Part shown: positions 27,392 through 37,472 of the stretch, piece after piece
How the letters are laid out: each line of letters begins with the position of its first letter
How positions within the stretch are numbered: the stretch's first letter is position 1
Source of the DNA: an uncultured Enterobacterales bacterium
GTDB taxonomy: Bacteria; Pseudomonadota; Gammaproteobacteria; Enterobacterales; Enterobacteriaceae
Reading direction: 5' to 3'
Assembly (NCBI GenBank): GCA_946478305.1
Contig: CAMLBO010000001.1
Coordinates: 102,793-166,792 of the forward strand
Length of the DNA: 64,000 nucleotides
The notes under the pieces: generated by a model
Databases searched by the model: none
Told to the model about the DNA's origin: nothing
What the model saw: the letters and a program-made list of their open reading frames with translations, nothing else
Translations under genes and position numbers: made by a program

Positions 27392-27742
27392 TTAATTCTG
27401 ACCGTCTAATTTAGGCTTGTTGTCAACGTTGGTTAACGTGCCAGCTTCATTAAAGGTCAGCGTCAATGTTTGCTGTTTTACGCCTTCATGGCCTGGCTGT
27501 TCACGGAAAACGTAGTACCAGGTGTTATTACCAAACGGGTCATGCAGCATCGGTGTACCAAGAACATAAGCAACTTGTTGCTTGGTCATACCGGTATGAA
27601 TTTTTTGTACATCAGCAGGAGAAAGGTAATTCCCCTGATTGATGTCAGGCCGATAAACCACCTTTTCCAGTGTGGAACAGCCCGCAGTCAGCATTACAAG
27701 AGTTACTGCGGCGGCAGTTAGCGTTTTACAGCGCATAGTCAT
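27392..27742 (-). CDS. bamE: Outer-membrane assembly lipoprotein BamE
   Basis: A 116-residue lipoprotein of the BAM complex that stabilises BamD and helps fold outer-membrane proteins. A lipobox LTAGC ends the signal peptide, so Cys22 is the lipidated residue. The SmpA/OmlA domain follows: [41 protein letters not shown] second in-frame ATG at 27736 is possible. It lies downstream of recN on the same strand with about 106 bp between. Confidence 0.95.
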   Translation of the reverse strand: MTMRCKTLTAAAVTLVMLTAGCSTLEKVVYRPDINQGNYLSPADVQKIHTGMTKQQVAYVLGTPMLHDPFGNNTWYYVFREQPGHEGVKQQTLTLTFNEAGTLTNVDNKPKLDGQN

Positions 27743-27830
27743 TACATTCCTTTAGGGCATAAGATGCCGATGATAATAGACCTTTCATCAGTTTGAAACC
27801 TTTGCTGGGCACCTGTATGACCGCATAAAT

Positions 27831-27852
27831 GTAAAAAAGTTGAGCTTTTTAC
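27831..27852 (-). terminator. Possible terminator at the end of recN
   Basis: GTAAAAAGCTCAACTTTTTTAC on the minus strand, given here only as its halves GTAAAAAGC and TTTTTTAC, forms an A/T hairpin that overlaps the recN stop codon. The stem is AT-rich, so termination may be partial. Confidence 0.45.
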
Positions 27853-29510
27853 GCTGCTAGCAGTTCTTTTGCGTTCGCCAATGTATTTCGCGTCACTTCG
27901 CTACCGCCCAGCAGGCGGGCCAGTTCCTGCAATCTGGCCTTTTTATCGAGTCGGCTCATCTGCGTTTCTGTCGCTTCACCATCAGTGTCTTTGCTGACGA
28001 AATAATGTTGATGCCCACAACCTGCCACCTGCGGTAAATGCGTTACGCACATGACTTGAGTCGATTCTCCTAACTGACGCAGTAATCTGCCGACAATTGC
28101 TGCTGTCGGTCCGCTGATCCCGACATCCACTTCGTCGAAAATCAGGGCTGGAGTTTCCATTTTTTGCGCGGTGATCACCTGGATTGCCAAAGCGATGCGG
28201 GAAAGTTCGCCGCCTGAGGCTACTTTCGCGAGTGCCTGTAAAGGTTGACCAGGGTTAGTGGTAACCTGGAACTCCAGGCGGTCTGCCCCTTCCTGGCTCA
28301 GGTGATCCGGTATGAATTGCACCTGGATTTTGAATTTACCGTGCGGCATGGAAAGCGCCTGCATGCTTTCTGTAATGAGTTGCGTTAGCTCATCGGCAAA
28401 GAACTGACGCTTATCATGCAGCTGATCGGCAATGTTCAACGCCTGAGCGTAATGAAGATTGACGGTATCGCTCAGTTCAGCCTGGTTTATTTCATGGTCG
28501 TCCAGCATCTGCTGTTCTGTGAGCAACTGGCGATGTAGCTCAGGTAACTCTTCAGCGGACACGTGGTGTTTTTTGGCCAGACTTAATTGACGCGAGAGAC
28601 GTTGTTCAAGTTCGAAGAGGCGATTAGGGTCCATCTCCAGTCGTTCGCTGTAATGGCGAAGTTCGTCGCTGGCTTCACTGATTTGAATGGAGGCATCATC
28701 CAGCATAACGATTAATTCATTTATTTTGCCGTCGATTTCCGCCAGTTCAGCCAGTTGATTTTTAGCGCTATAGAGCAGACTGATAATATTTTGCTCATCG
28801 CTGTCAGCCAGCAGGTAAAGGGCATTTTGGCTTAAAGACAGAAGCTGGCCGCTGTTTGCCAGACGTTTGTACTCTTCATCGATCTGTTCATATTCGCCTG
28901 CCTGTGGCGAGAATTCATTGAGTTCTTTTAACTGGTATTGCAGCAACTGGCGACGAGCCTCACGTTCGGTCACTTGTTGCTGATATTGCGCCAGTTGGCG
29001 ACAGCTATAGTGCCACTCCTGATAGGCCTGGCGCATTTGTGATAGCAACTCAGGCTGGTCAGCGTAGGCATCGAGAAGCTGTTTTTGGTGTTCTGGTTTA
29101 AGCAACAGTTGGTGGGCATGCTGGCCGTGGATCTGGATGAGGTGCTGCCCAACTTCACGTAGCTGAGAGAGTGGAACTGGGGTGCCGTTAATAAAGCCAC
29201 GTGAGCGTCCATCGGCACTGATGGTCCGGCGCAGAAGGCATTCAGAGCCTTCATCCAGCTGGTTATCAGCCAGCCACTGTTTTGCGGAAGGGGTGTCAGC
29301 CAGGGTGAAGCGCGCACAGAGATCAGCGCGAGTCGCCCCCAGGCGCACAGTGCTACCGTCGGCACGGTTGCCAAGGCATAAACCCAGTGCATCAATTGCA
29401 ATAGATTTACCCGCACCGGTTTCGCCGGTGATCGCCGTCATTCCGCGATGGAAATCGATATCTAACTCACGAACAATGGCAAAGTTACTGATAGTTAATT
29501 GCGCCAGCAT
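27849..29510 (-). CDS. recN: DNA repair protein RecN (SMC-like ATPase)
   Basis: A 553-residue SMC-like ATPase that acts early at double-strand breaks. It has Walker A GETGAGKS at 29-36, a long coiled-coil middle (about 160-360, with many [16 protein letters not shown] heptads), the ABC signature [14 protein letters not shown] and Walker [14 protein letters not shown]. The ATG at 29510 ([10 protein letters not shown]) fits the family; the upstream in-frame ATG at 29528 lies in the LexA-box region. Three LexA boxes upstream predict very strong SOS induction, as known for E. coli recN. Confidence 0.97.
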   Translation of the reverse strand: MLAQLTISNFAIVRELDIDFHRGMTAITGETGAGKSIAIDALGLCLGNRADGSTVRLGATRADLCARFTLADTPSAKQWLADNQLDEGSECLLRRTISADGRSRGFINGTPVPLSQLREVGQHLIQIHGQHAHQLLLKPEHQKQLLDAYADQPELLSQMRQAYQEWHYSCRQLAQYQQQVTEREARRQLLQYQLKELNEFSPQAGEYEQIDEEYKRLANSGQLLSLSQNALYLLADSDEQNIISLLYSAKNQLAELAEIDGKINELIVMLDDASIQISEASDELRHYSERLEMDPNRLFELEQRLSRQLSLAKKHHVSAEELPELHRQLLTEQQMLDDHEINQAELSDTVNLHYAQALNIADQLHDKRQFFADELTQLITESMQALSMPHGKFKIQVQFIPDHLSQEGADRLEFQVTTNPGQPLQALAKVASGGELSRIALAIQVITAQKMETPALIFDEVDVGISGPTAAIVGRLLRQLGESTQVMCVTHLPQVAGCGHQHYFVSKDTDGEATETQMSRLDKKARLQELARLLGGSEVTRNTLANAKELLAA

Positions 29511-29520
29511 GATCACCTTC

Positions 29521-29576
29521 CTGTACATAACAACAGACCTGTAATTGCATACAGTATAAACTGGTTTTATATACAG
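29521..29576 (-). promoter_or_regulatory. Three LexA boxes upstream of recN
   Basis: CTGTACATAACAACAG (29521-29536) and CTGTAATTGCATACAG (29539-29554) both fit CTGT-N8-ACAG, and CTGGTTTTATATACAG (29561-29576) fits with one change. All three sit in the recN promoter and leader. Confidence 0.88.
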
Positions 29577-29623
29577 TAAAGTCCTGGCGCACTATTTTTT
29601 AATATTTTGCGGGGTGTATTCCA

Positions 29624-30502
29624 TCAGAACAACTTTTTCGACCACCCAAGTTTGGTGCTTAATGTATTGAAATAGCTGTAGTCTTTAGGATGAATCAGAT
29701 TGAGATAATACTCGCTGCGCCGGATGACCACTTCTTCACCCTGTTGAATCGGCAGGGCGATCTGGCTATCACAGCTGATCTCTAAATCACTGCTGATGTG
29801 GGAGAACTTCAGGCAGATGGTACTGCTGCTATTTATCACCAACGGGCGCGCGGAGAGGGTATGAGGAAACATTGGCACTAGTGCGATAGCATCCAGAGTG
29901 GGCGTCAAAATAGGACCGCCTCCTGATAATGAGTAAGCGGTAGAACCTGTCGGCGTTGAAATAATAAGTCCGTCGGAGCGCTGAGAAAAAGCAAATTTTT
30001 CGTCAATGTAGACTTCAAATTCAATCATGTGTGCGACTTTGCCAGGATGCAGGACCACTTCGTTTATGGCTGTGCTTACTCGACACTGGTGGCCTTCACA
30101 GCGAACCATGGCTTCGAGAAGAAAGCGTTGTTCGCTGAGATATTCCCCTTTCAGAACATCATCAAGTTGTTGCAGGGCATTGTCCGGGTCAAGATCGGTT
30201 AAAAAACCAAGATTGCCACGGTTGATGCCGATGACTTTGATGTCGTAGCGGGCAAGAACACGCGCTGCACCGAGCATATTGCCATCACCGCCGACCACCA
30301 CGGCTAAATCGGCTTTTTTACCGATGTCTGCCAGGCTGCCAGTTTGCGCGCCTTCAAGTTTAAGATCCTGAGCAACCTGCCGTTCGACAACGACCTCATA
30401 ACCTTTCGAGATTAACCAGTGATAAAGCATTTCATGGGTGGCGAGTGCAGAAGGGTGGCGTGGGTGGCCGACAATACCAATGCACTCAAATTTTTTATTC
30501 AT
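29624..30502 (-). CDS. nadK: NAD kinase
   Basis: A 292-residue ATP-dependent NAD kinase that makes NADP. Family motifs are [18 protein letters not shown] at the start, the phosphate-binding [21 protein letters not shown], and [21 protein letters not shown]. It lies upstream of recN on the same strand and diverges from grpE, the same neighbours as in E. coli. Confidence 0.97.
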   Translation of the reverse strand: MNKKFECIGIVGHPRHPSALATHEMLYHWLISKGYEVVVERQVAQDLKLEGAQTGSLADIGKKADLAVVVGGDGNMLGAARVLARYDIKVIGINRGNLGFLTDLDPDNALQQLDDVLKGEYLSEQRFLLEAMVRCEGHQCRVSTAINEVVLHPGKVAHMIEFEVYIDEKFAFSQRSDGLIISTPTGSTAYSLSGGGPILTPTLDAIALVPMFPHTLSARPLVINSSSTICLKFSHISSDLEISCDSQIALPIQQGEEVVIRRSEYYLNLIHPKDYSYFNTLSTKLGWSKKLF

Positions 30503-30567
30503 CGCTGTGGTTATCCTCAGTAGGCCTTTTTAACGCCTGCATAATGTTCGAACCTTTGAAAGCAAAC

Positions 30568-30597
30568 CTTGAAACGGCGGTTTTGATCCCCATAATA
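30568..30597 (+). promoter_or_regulatory. Sigma32 heat-shock promoter of grpE
   Basis: CTTGAAA at 30568-30574, a 13-bp spacer, and CCCCATAATA at 30588-30597 closely match the sigma32 consensus (CTTGAAA, then CCCCAT). It lies about 40 bp before the grpE start codon. Confidence 0.88.
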
Positions 30598-30637
30598 AAC
30601 CCAGTAGCAAGATTAATGCTAAAACGCGGAGAGATTC

Positions 30638-31225
30638 ATGAGTAGTAAAGAACATAAGACGCCTAACGAGCAAGCCTCGGATGAGTTAAATCAGGAGCAA
30701 GCGCTGCATACGGAAGCGGAAACTGAGGCGGCAGACGTCGTCGATCCGCGCGACGAGCGTATTGCAGAACTTGAAGCCCAGCTGAAAGACGCTCAGCAAC
30801 GCGAACGCGACAGTCTGTTGCGTGCCAAGGCGGAAGTGGAAAACATCCGTCGCCGCACTGAGATGGACATTGAGAAAGCGCATAAATTCGCTTTGGAAAA
30901 ATTCTCCAACGAATTGCTGCCTGTGATCGACAATCTGGAACGCGCGCTGGACCTGGCTGACAAGTCCAATGCCGAACTGGTGGGTCTGATCGAAGGCGTG
31001 GAGTTGACGTTGAAATCGCTGTTGGATGCAGTACGTAAGTTTGGTATGGAAGTCGTGAGCGAAGTTCACGTGCCATTCAATCCTGAACTGCATCAGGCCA
31101 TGACCATGATGGAGTCGGAAGACGTTGCGCCGAACCATGTGATGATGGTGATGCAGAAAGGTTACACCCTGAACGGACGTTTACTTCGTCCTGCGATGGT
31201 TGCGGTGTCTAAAGCCAAGAGCTGA
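30638..31225 (+). CDS. grpE: Nucleotide exchange factor GrpE
   Basis: A 195-residue co-chaperone that releases ADP from DnaK. An acidic N-terminus leads to a long paired helix (about 40-90, [20 protein letters not shown]). The four-helix bundle and beta-wing follow, with the signature [20 protein letters not shown] near 145 and the end [19 protein letters not shown] sigma32 promoter precedes it. It is divergent from nadK as in other enterobacteria. Confidence 0.97.
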   Translation: MSSKEHKTPNEQASDELNQEQALHTEAETEAADVVDPRDERIAELEAQLKDAQQRERDSLLRAKAEVENIRRRTEMDIEKAHKFALEKFSNELLPVIDNLERALDLADKSNAELVGLIEGVELTLKSLLDAVRKFGMEVVSEVHVPFNPELHQAMTMMESEDVAPNHVMMVMQKGYTLNGRLLRPAMVAVSKAKS

Positions 31226-31243
31226 TCCCGTTGTGATCCGATA

Positions 31244-31269
31244 AAAAGGCATCCTGCGGGATGCCTTTT
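31244..31269. terminator. Bidirectional terminator between grpE and ung
   Basis: AAAAGGCATCC (31244-31254) pairs with GGATGCCTTTT (31259-31269) around a short loop, between the two convergent genes. Confidence 0.85.
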
Positions 31270-31274
31270 CTGTT

Positions 31275-31955
31275 TTAAGCGGGCAACACCGGGGTCCAGT
31301 TAATCGGCACCAGCCCCTGTTTTTCCAACAACGCGTTGGTTGCAGAGAAATGTTTGCAGCCGAGAAAACCGCGGTGGGCTGAGAGGGGGGAAGGATGGGG
31401 CGCCTTGAGAATATGATGGCGGCGGGAGTCAATAAAGTTGCCTTTTTTCTGCGCGTGGGAGCCCCACAGCAAGAAAACGACGCCTTCACGATGCGCATTG
31501 AGCGCGGCGATGACTTTATCGGTGAAGGTTTCCCAGCCTAATTTTGCATGGGAATGTGCCTGGCCAGCTTCAACCGTTAACACTGTATTGAGCAATAATA
31601 CCCCCTGGTCGGCCCAGCTCTGCAAATAGCCGTGTGCCGGGCGTTCAAAGCCAGGGATATCTGTCACCAGTTCTTTATAGATATTGACCAGTGACGGCGG
31701 AGCAGGAATACCGGGACGGACTGAAAATGAGAGGCCGTGTGCCTGATTCGGGCCATGGTATGGGTCCTGTCCGAGAATCACCACTTTGACATCTGAAAGT
31801 TCCGTCGAGCGGAAGGCGCTGAAGACATCGGACTGTGGCGGATAAATAATTTTGCCGGCGGCACGTTCGTTGGCGACGTACTTCAGGGTGTCAACGAAGT
31901 AAGGTTGTTCTTTTTCGGCACCAATGACGTCATGCCAGGTGAGAGTCGTAGACAT
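31275..31955 (-). CDS. ung: Uracil-DNA glycosylase
   Basis: A 226-residue family 1 uracil-DNA glycosylase that starts base-excision repair of uracil. The catalytic motif [17 protein letters not shown] carries the activating Asp, the minor-groove loop [14 protein letters not shown] holds the catalytic His, and the uracil-recognition strand [14 protein letters not shown] is intact. It is convergent with grpE and divergent from grcA. Confidence 0.97.
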   Translation of the reverse strand: MSTTLTWHDVIGAEKEQPYFVDTLKYVANERAAGKIIYPPQSDVFSAFRSTELSDVKVVILGQDPYHGPNQAHGLSFSVRPGIPAPPSLVNIYKELVTDIPGFERPAHGYLQSWADQGVLLLNTVLTVEAGQAHSHAKLGWETFTDKVIAALNAHREGVVFLLWGSHAQKKGNFIDSRRHHILKAPHPSPLSAHRGFLGCKHFSATNALLEKQGLVPINWTPVLPA

Positions 31956-32301
31956 TAACGCGCTCCTTTTCTCTATGATTTCAATCGCGTTAGCTTACCT
32001 GCAAGCGCATAGCAGGGAAACCGTGCAGTAAAATGAATCCGGAAAAGGATGGCAAAATCTCTTTGGCTCTAAAATTAATTGATATTTTACAAATTAAATT
32101 GAAAGTCCAGTCCGTTAAAAATTGATATAAAACATTAATTTGCCTGGAGGGGAGAATAGCCACAGGTTTAAAATTGATATTTATCAAAGAATGCGGAGTC
32201 TTCAACTGTTATATCTGATAACAGGAACAGAAGTTTGGCGTCAGTTTTGACGACATTCATGTTAACAGTATCAGTATCGTAGCCATTAACGGAGGCAACA
32301 C
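31956..32301 (+). promoter_or_regulatory. grcA upstream region with FNR sites
   Basis: This 346-bp gap holds no gene. TTGATATTTATCAA at 32174-32187 is a perfect FNR box (TTGAT-N4-ATCAA), and TTGATATTTTACAA at 32079-32092 is a half-conserved second copy. They precede grcA, which is known to be strongly induced without oxygen by FNR and ArcA in E. coli. The rest is AT-rich. Confidence 0.75.
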
Positions 32302-32685
32302 ATGATCACCGGAATCCAAATTACTAAAGCTAACAATGAAGCGCTGAAAAACTCTTTCTGGCTGCTCGATGACGAGAAAGCAGAAGCACGTTGTATCTGT
32401 GCGAAAGGCGGTTATGAAGAAGACCAAGTCGTCGCAGTGAGCGATCTGGGTCAGATTGAATACCGCGAAGTGCCGATGGAATTCAAACCTACCGTTCGCG
32501 TTGAAGGTGGTCAGCACCTGAACGTTAACGTTATGCGTCGTGAAACGCTGGAAGATGCTGTTAAGCATCCTGAAAAATACCCACAGCTGACCATTCGTGT
32601 GTCAGGCTATGCGGTACGTTTCAACTCACTGACGCCTGAACAGCAACGTGATGTTATCACCCGTACTTTCACCGAAAGCCTGTAA
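32302..32685 (+). CDS. grcA: Autonomous glycyl radical cofactor GrcA (YfiD)
   Basis: A 127-residue protein homologous to the C-terminal end of pyruvate formate-lyase. It can replace the damaged radical domain of PFL after oxygen exposure. The radical-bearing Gly102 lies in [13 protein letters not shown], and the end ITRTFTESL is conserved. An FNR box upstream fits its anaerobic induction. It is convergent with srmB. Confidence 0.97.
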   Translation: MITGIQITKANNEALKNSFWLLDDEKAEARCICAKGGYEEDQVVAVSDLGQIEYREVPMEFKPTVRVEGGQHLNVNVMRRETLEDAVKHPEKYPQLTIRVSGYAVRFNSLTPEQQRDVITRTFTESL

Positions 32686-32720
32686 CAGCTTCGGATGAAC
32701 GACAGTGGGTGATGAAATAA

Positions 32721-32745
32721 AAAAACCGCCGAAAGGCGGTTTTTT
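32721..32745. terminator. Bidirectional terminator between grcA and srmB
   Basis: AAAAACCGCC and GGCGGTTTTT pair around a GAAA tetraloop, between the convergent grcA and srmB genes. Confidence 0.9.
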
Positions 32746-32764
32746 TATGAATGAAATCAGTAGA

Positions 32765-34096
32765 TTATTTTGAGGAATCTTTCGTTTCAGTTTCGGCTTT
32801 AACGCGGCGCTTGCCGACGTTTTTACTGTCACGGTGACGGACTTTCACCTTCACCTTAGATTTCACCTGTGCTTCTTTCTGCTTCTCTTTCCGCTTTGCC
32901 AGCACTTTCTTGGATGGTTTGCCGGTCGTCTTTTCGCTTGGCGCTTTGGTTTTCGGGCGCAGTTCATCAATGACACGTGGCTTTAACGGCTCATTGAGGT
33001 AACGGCCGATTTTACCCAGCAACAGATGGTCATGCGCTTCGACAAACGAAATCGCGGTGCCTTTACGGCCCATACGACCGGTACGACCGATGCGGTGCAG
33101 ATAGGTATCGGCAGTCAGCGGCAGGTCAAAGTTAAAGACGTGGCTGATGTCGTTGATATCAAGTCCGCGTGCGGCGATATCGGTAGCAACCAGCACATTA
33201 ACGCGATCTTCAACCATACGTTTCACGGCTTCAGTACGCTTAACCTGAACCATTTCGCCTTCGAGATAGCAGGAGTTGATCCCTGCTTCGCGCAGCCAGG
33301 CAACCAGTTCGTGCACACGTTCACGCTTACGCACGAAGATCACCGATTTAGTGACATCTTCCTGCTTGAGCAGGTGGATCAGCATCTGGGTTTTATGCGC
33401 GACGTCGTCAACGCGGTAATACCATTGCAGGATCTTTTTGCGTTCGCGGCGTGACGGATCGGCTTCGATTTCAACCGGCTCGGTCAGGATGCGTTCTGCG
33501 AATTCGCGAATGGCTTCGCCTTCCAGCGTTGCGGAGAACAGCAACGTCTGTTTACGCCAGCGCGCTTCGGCTGAAATCGTTTCGATATCCTGTGCAAAGC
33601 CCATGTCCAGCATGCGGTCAGCTTCGTCGAGGATCAGCGTTTCAATAGCGCGGCAATCGAAGTTTTCTTCTTTAATGTATTGCAGCAAACGGCCGGTCGT
33701 CGCAACGACGATATCCTGATTTTCGCTGAACACTTCGGCATGGTTCATGTATGCCACACCGCCGGTGATCGTGGCGATATCCAGATCGGTATGTTTCGCC
33801 AGTTCACGTGCCTGGTCAGCAACTTGCATAGCCAATTCACGTGTCGGGGTCAGAATAAGAATACGTGGCGGACCAGATTTCTTACGCGGGAAATCCAGCA
33901 AATGTTGCAATGCAGGCAACAGGAATGCCGCTGTTTTGCCGGTGCCGGTAGGAGCCGAACCCAACACATCGCGTCCGTCCATTGCAGGCGGAATTGCCTC
34001 TGCCTGAATGACAGTCGGGCGGGTATAGCCTTTTTCGCCCAGGGCGTCTAGCAGGCGTTCATCGAGTTCGAGTTCGGAAAAATTGGTTACAGTCAT
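32765..34096 (-). CDS. srmB: ATP-dependent RNA helicase SrmB
   Basis: A 443-residue DEAD-box helicase that assists early 50S ribosome assembly. Visible motifs are SAPTGTGKTAAFLLP (I), PTRELAMQ (Ia), LILDEADRMLDMG (II), FSATLEG (III), VATDIAARGLDI (V) and HRIGRTGRMG (VI). The lysine-rich tail after about residue 375 is typical of SrmB. It is divergent from trmN, as in E. coli. Confidence 0.95.
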   Translation of the reverse strand: MTVTNFSELELDERLLDALGEKGYTRPTVIQAEAIPPAMDGRDVLGSAPTGTGKTAAFLLPALQHLLDFPRKKSGPPRILILTPTRELAMQVADQARELAKHTDLDIATITGGVAYMNHAEVFSENQDIVVATTGRLLQYIKEENFDCRAIETLILDEADRMLDMGFAQDIETISAEARWRKQTLLFSATLEGEAIREFAERILTEPVEIEADPSRRERKKILQWYYRVDDVAHKTQMLIHLLKQEDVTKSVIFVRKRERVHELVAWLREAGINSCYLEGEMVQVKRTEAVKRMVEDRVNVLVATDIAARGLDINDISHVFNFDLPLTADTYLHRIGRTGRMGRKGTAISFVEAHDHLLLGKIGRYLNEPLKPRVIDELRPKTKAPSEKTTGKPSKKVLAKRKEKQKEAQVKSKVKVKVRHRDSKNVGKRRVKAETETKDSSK

Positions 34097-34232
34097 GGTC
34101 TACCTCTACTTGGGGCGCCGATTATAGACGTGTTAGACGCGATCTTCACCTATTTAAGCGGATAGCGTGGCTTTTCCTTGGCGGATGTTTGCCCTATGCT
34201 ACGGCAGTTTTGAATATCAACCCGTCTCGCGG

Positions 34233-35000
34233 ATGGTTTTAACGGTGAATAATGTGGTTAACGAAGTCAGTGCCAGCCAGCCTTTGCGGCGTAATGGGTT
34301 TACTTTTAAGCAGTTTTTTGTCGCGCATGACCGCTGTGCCATGAAAGTCGGCACCGATGGCGTATTGCTGGGGGCTTGGGCACCCGTAGAGCAGGCGACA
34401 CGTATTCTCGATATTGGTACCGGCAGTGGTCTGATTGCCATGATGTTGGCACAGCGAACCCCGCCTTCAGTGTTGATTGATGCAGCAGAGCTGGATCTTC
34501 CCGCCGCTGAGCAGGCAAAAGAGAACTTTCGGGCGTCGCCCTGGGCTGAACGCCTCAATGTCTTTGCGCAGGATATCAACCTCGTCGCACAAACGCACCC
34601 GGCCCGATATGATTTAATCGTCAGCAACCCCCCGTATTTTGAATCTGCCGTTGCCTGTCGGGATGAAGCCCGCAATACAGCCCGCTATACAGAAACGCTG
34701 ACGCATTCTGCCTTGTTACAATGTGCGGAAACGTTATTGAGGGCTCAGGGCCTTTTTTACGTAGTGTTGCCTTATGATATTGGCCTGACGCTGGAAAGGA
34801 ATGCCCACCAGCAGGGCTGGTTTACTTCCCGCAGGCTCGCGGTACGCGATCGCCCTGGTAAGCCACTAAACCGCTTGCTGCTGGCGCTTTCGCGTCAGCC
34901 CGTCGAAACGGATTCTCAGGAGCTGGACTTGCGTGAGAAAGAAGGGGTTTACAGCCCGGCGTTTCGCTCGCTGATTGCTGATTTTTATCTGAATTATTAA
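34233..35000 (+). CDS. trmN: tRNA1(Val) (adenine(37)-N6)-methyltransferase
   Basis: A SAM-dependent methyltransferase (YfiC/TrmN6) that makes m6A at position 37 of tRNA1-Val. The FTFKQFFVAHDRCAMKVGTD and LDIGTGSGLIAMMLAQRT segments and the target-base motif IVSNPPYFES are clear. The exact start is uncertain: the ATG at 34233 gives about 255 residues with an N-terminal extension before LRRNGF; E. coli has only a few residues there. It is divergent from srmB and convergent with nadB. Confidence 0.92.
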   Translation: MVLTVNNVVNEVSASQPLRRNGFTFKQFFVAHDRCAMKVGTDGVLLGAWAPVEQATRILDIGTGSGLIAMMLAQRTPPSVLIDAAELDLPAAEQAKENFRASPWAERLNVFAQDINLVAQTHPARYDLIVSNPPYFESAVACRDEARNTARYTETLTHSALLQCAETLLRAQGLFYVVLPYDIGLTLERNAHQQGWFTSRRLAVRDRPGKPLNRLLLALSRQPVETDSQELDLREKEGVYSPAFRSLIADFYLNY

Positions 35001-35013
35001 AAGATAGGGGATT

Positions 35014-35041
35014 AAAACGGTGCGGTCCATCGCACTGTTTT
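35014..35041. terminator. Terminator between trmN and nadB
   Basis: AAAACGGTGCG (35014-35024) pairs with CGCACTGTTTT (35031-35041) with one wobble, between the convergent trmN and nadB genes. Confidence 0.75.
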
Positions 35042-35050
35042 TGATACGGG

Positions 35051-36652
35051 TTATGGCTGAAGGATAGTCGGCTGAGGATGGTCGAGTTGGTCCGGATAGT
35101 CGAGTGTAAAGTGTAATCCGCGGCTTTCTTTACGCGCCATAGCACTGCGGACAATCAGTTCAGCGACCTGAACCAGATTACGTAATTCGAGCAAGTTATT
35201 GGAAATGCGGAAATTCGCATAATACTCGTCAATTTCCTGCTGAAGGGTGGTGATACGGCGCAGGGCGCGTTCAAGCCGTTTGGTGGTGCGTACTATGCCC
35301 ACGTAGTCCCACATAAACAGCCGCAGCTCATGCCAGTTGTGTTGTATCACCACCTGTTCGTCAGAATTATCGACACGGCTTTCATCCCATTGTGGCAATT
35401 GTTTGGCCAGTTTGGCGCGAGGAAGCCGTTTGATGATGTCTTCCGCGGCCGACCAGCCATACACCAGACATTCGAGCAACGAGTTTGATGCCAGACGGTT
35501 GGCGCCGTGCAGACCGGTATAACTCACTTCCCCGATGGCATACAGACCGTCCAGATCGGTACGACCATGTTGGTCTACCATCACGCCGCCACAGGTATAG
35601 TGTGCGGCAGGGACGATCGGGATCGCTTCTTTCGTGAGATCAATCCCCAGCGACATCAGCTTTTCATAGATCATCGGGAAGTGCTGCATGATGAATTCTG
35701 GCGGGCGATGGCTGATGTCCAGATACATACAATCAGCGCCAAGACGTTTCATTTCGTGGTCGATGGCACGGGCCACGACGTCACGGGGAGCCAGTTCACC
35801 GCGTTCATCAAAATCGGGCATGAAGCGGCTGCCATCTGGGCGTTTCAAATAAGCGCCTTCGCCACGCAATGCTTCGGTCAGCAGAAAGTTTCTGGCCTGA
35901 GGGTGATACAAACAGGTGGGATGGAACTGATTGAATTCCAGGTTAGCTACACGACAACCTGCTCGCCAGGCCATGGCAATACCATCACCTGAGGAGATGT
36001 CCGGGTTAGTGGTGTATTGATATACTTTTGCCGCACCGCCGGTGGCGAGGATCACCGCTTTTGCCCGCAGCGTTTTGACGTGCTCTTTCTGGCGGTTCCA
36101 GACATAGGCTCCGACTACCCGCTGAGTGCCTGCCAGACCAATTTTGCTTGAGGTGATCAGGTCTACGGCGTTATAGCGCTCTTTCACGCAAATATTAGGG
36201 TGTGATCTTGCTTTCCCTACCAGCGTAGTCTCTACTTCTTTACCAGTAGCATCAGCGGCATGCAGTATGCGCCGGTGGCTGTGACCGCCTTCCCGCGTCA
36301 GGTGATATCGCTCTTCCGAGCTGGCGTTGGTCTCGGTATCAAACAGAACGCCCTGGTCAATCAACCACTGCACGCAATGACGTGCATTCCCGGCGATAAA
36401 TTCAACGGCTTCTTTATCACAAAGTCCGGCACCAGCGATGAGAGTATCGTCGACGTGAGAGGCAATGCTGTCTTGCTCATCGAACACCGCCGCAATGCCA
36501 CCCTGGGCATAAAAGGTGGCGCCTTCGTTTAAAGGTCCTTTGCTGAGTACAGTAACGCTACAGTGGTCTGCGAGACGTAATGCCAAAGACAGGCCGGCAG
36601 CACCACTTCCGATTATCAATACATCGCTGACAAATTCAGATGAAGGTTGCAT
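35051..36652 (-). CDS. nadB: L-aspartate oxidase
   Basis: A 533-residue FAD enzyme that oxidises L-aspartate to iminoaspartate, the first step of NAD synthesis with NadA. The FAD-binding motif [13 protein letters not shown] begins near residue 11. Catalytic-region motifs [23 protein letters not shown] and [12 protein letters not shown] are present. The ATG at 36652 (MQPSSEF) matches relatives. A TGTTTA half-site lies upstream, a possible NadR element. It diverges from rpoE. Confidence 0.96.
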   Translation of the reverse strand: MQPSSEFVSDVLIIGSGAAGLSLALRLADHCSVTVLSKGPLNEGATFYAQGGIAAVFDEQDSIASHVDDTLIAGAGLCDKEAVEFIAGNARHCVQWLIDQGVLFDTETNASSEERYHLTREGGHSHRRILHAADATGKEVETTLVGKARSHPNICVKERYNAVDLITSSKIGLAGTQRVVGAYVWNRQKEHVKTLRAKAVILATGGAAKVYQYTTNPDISSGDGIAMAWRAGCRVANLEFNQFHPTCLYHPQARNFLLTEALRGEGAYLKRPDGSRFMPDFDERGELAPRDVVARAIDHEMKRLGADCMYLDISHRPPEFIMQHFPMIYEKLMSLGIDLTKEAIPIVPAAHYTCGGVMVDQHGRTDLDGLYAIGEVSYTGLHGANRLASNSLLECLVYGWSAAEDIIKRLPRAKLAKQLPQWDESRVDNSDEQVVIQHNWHELRLFMWDYVGIVRTTKRLERALRRITTLQQEIDEYYANFRISNNLLELRNLVQVAELIVRSAMARKESRGLHFTLDYPDQLDHPQPTILQP

Positions 36653-36754
36653 ATCGTATGATGTTTGCAGAAGAAGAGGGAAAATCATGTTAGCCTAAAC
36701 ATCCTGGCAAAAGCCACGGACTTAAGACTTCAATATAAAAAACAATGGCGATGT

Positions 36755-36782
36755 GGAACTTTAAGTTCCATGTGAACTCCAA
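36755..36782 (+). promoter_or_regulatory. SigmaE-dependent promoter of rpoE
   Basis: GGAACTT at 36755-36761, a 16-bp spacer and TCCAA at 36778-36782 match the sigmaE promoter pattern (GGAACTT, then TCtAA). Autoregulation of rpoE from such a promoter is established in E. coli. Confidence 0.75.
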
Positions 36783-36804
36783 GCAGTACTTGCTCAGGAA
36801 TATA

Positions 36805-36870
36805 ATGATGAAAGCTGGCAGTACGACCTTATGCGCGGAGATGGTTTTGGGGAGATTTCACCTCGGATGA
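36805..36870 (+). CDS. RseD-like leader peptide coupled to rpoE
   Basis: A 21-codon ORF beginning MMKAGSTTLCAEMV. Its TGA stop overlaps the rpoE start codon as ATGA, and AGGA lies five to six bases upstream of its ATG. In E. coli a leader peptide (rseD) overlaps rpoE and couples its translation, under CsrA repression. Several GGA motifs, the core of CsrA sites, occur in this leader. The position and coupling support the same role; sequence identity to RseD was not checked. Confidence 0.55.
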   Translation: MMKAGSTTLCAEMVLGRFHLG

Positions 36871-37442
36871 GCGAGCAGTTAGCAGATCAGGTTCTGGTTG
36901 AGCGGGTCCAGAAGGGTGATCAGAAATCGTTCAATTTACTGGTTATCCGTTACCAGCATAAAGTAGCGAGCCTGGTTTCCCGCTACGTACCACAGGGCGA
37001 TGTGCCTGATGTGGTTCAGGAATCATTCATTAAAGCGTATCGTGCATTGGAATCATTTCGTGGCGATAGTGCTTTTTACACGTGGTTGTACCGTATAGCG
37101 GTCAACACGGCGAAGAATTATTTAGTTGCTCAGGGACGGCGTCCACCAGCCAGTGATGTGGATGCCAATGATGCCGAAAACTTTGAAAGTGGCGGCGCAT
37201 TGAAAGAAATTTCGAACCCTGAGAATTTAATGTTGTCTGAAGAGTTGCGGCAGATAGTTTTCCGTACAATTGAAGCGCTTCCTGAAGATCTTCGCATGGC
37301 GATCACCTTGAGGGAGTTAGATGGATTGAGCTACGAAGAGATAGCTGCCATCATGGATTGTCCCGTAGGTACGGTAAGATCGCGTATTTTCCGCGCTCGG
37401 GAAGCTATTGATAATAAAGTTCAACCGCTGATTCAGCGCTAA
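36867..37442 (+). CDS. rpoE: RNA polymerase sigma factor RpoE (sigma-24)
   Basis: The 191-residue ECF sigma factor of the envelope stress response. Start MSEQLADQVLVERVQKGDQK and region 2 (VQESFIKAYRALESFRGDSA, FYTWLYRIAVNTAKNYL) and region 4 (LREL-DGLSYEEIAAIMDCPV, GTVRSRIFRAREAI) match E. coli RpoE nearly throughout. It is held inactive at the membrane by RseA, encoded 30 bp downstream. A sigmaE-type promoter and an overlapping leader peptide lie upstream. Confidence 0.98.
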   Translation: MSEQLADQVLVERVQKGDQKSFNLLVIRYQHKVASLVSRYVPQGDVPDVVQESFIKAYRALESFRGDSAFYTWLYRIAVNTAKNYLVAQGRRPPASDVDANDAENFESGGALKEISNPENLMLSEELRQIVFRTIEALPEDLRMAITLRELDGLSYEEIAAIMDCPVGTVRSRIFRAREAIDNKVQPLIQR

Positions 37443-37472
37443 CGATAGCGGACACAGGAAGGGTACTTAGGC

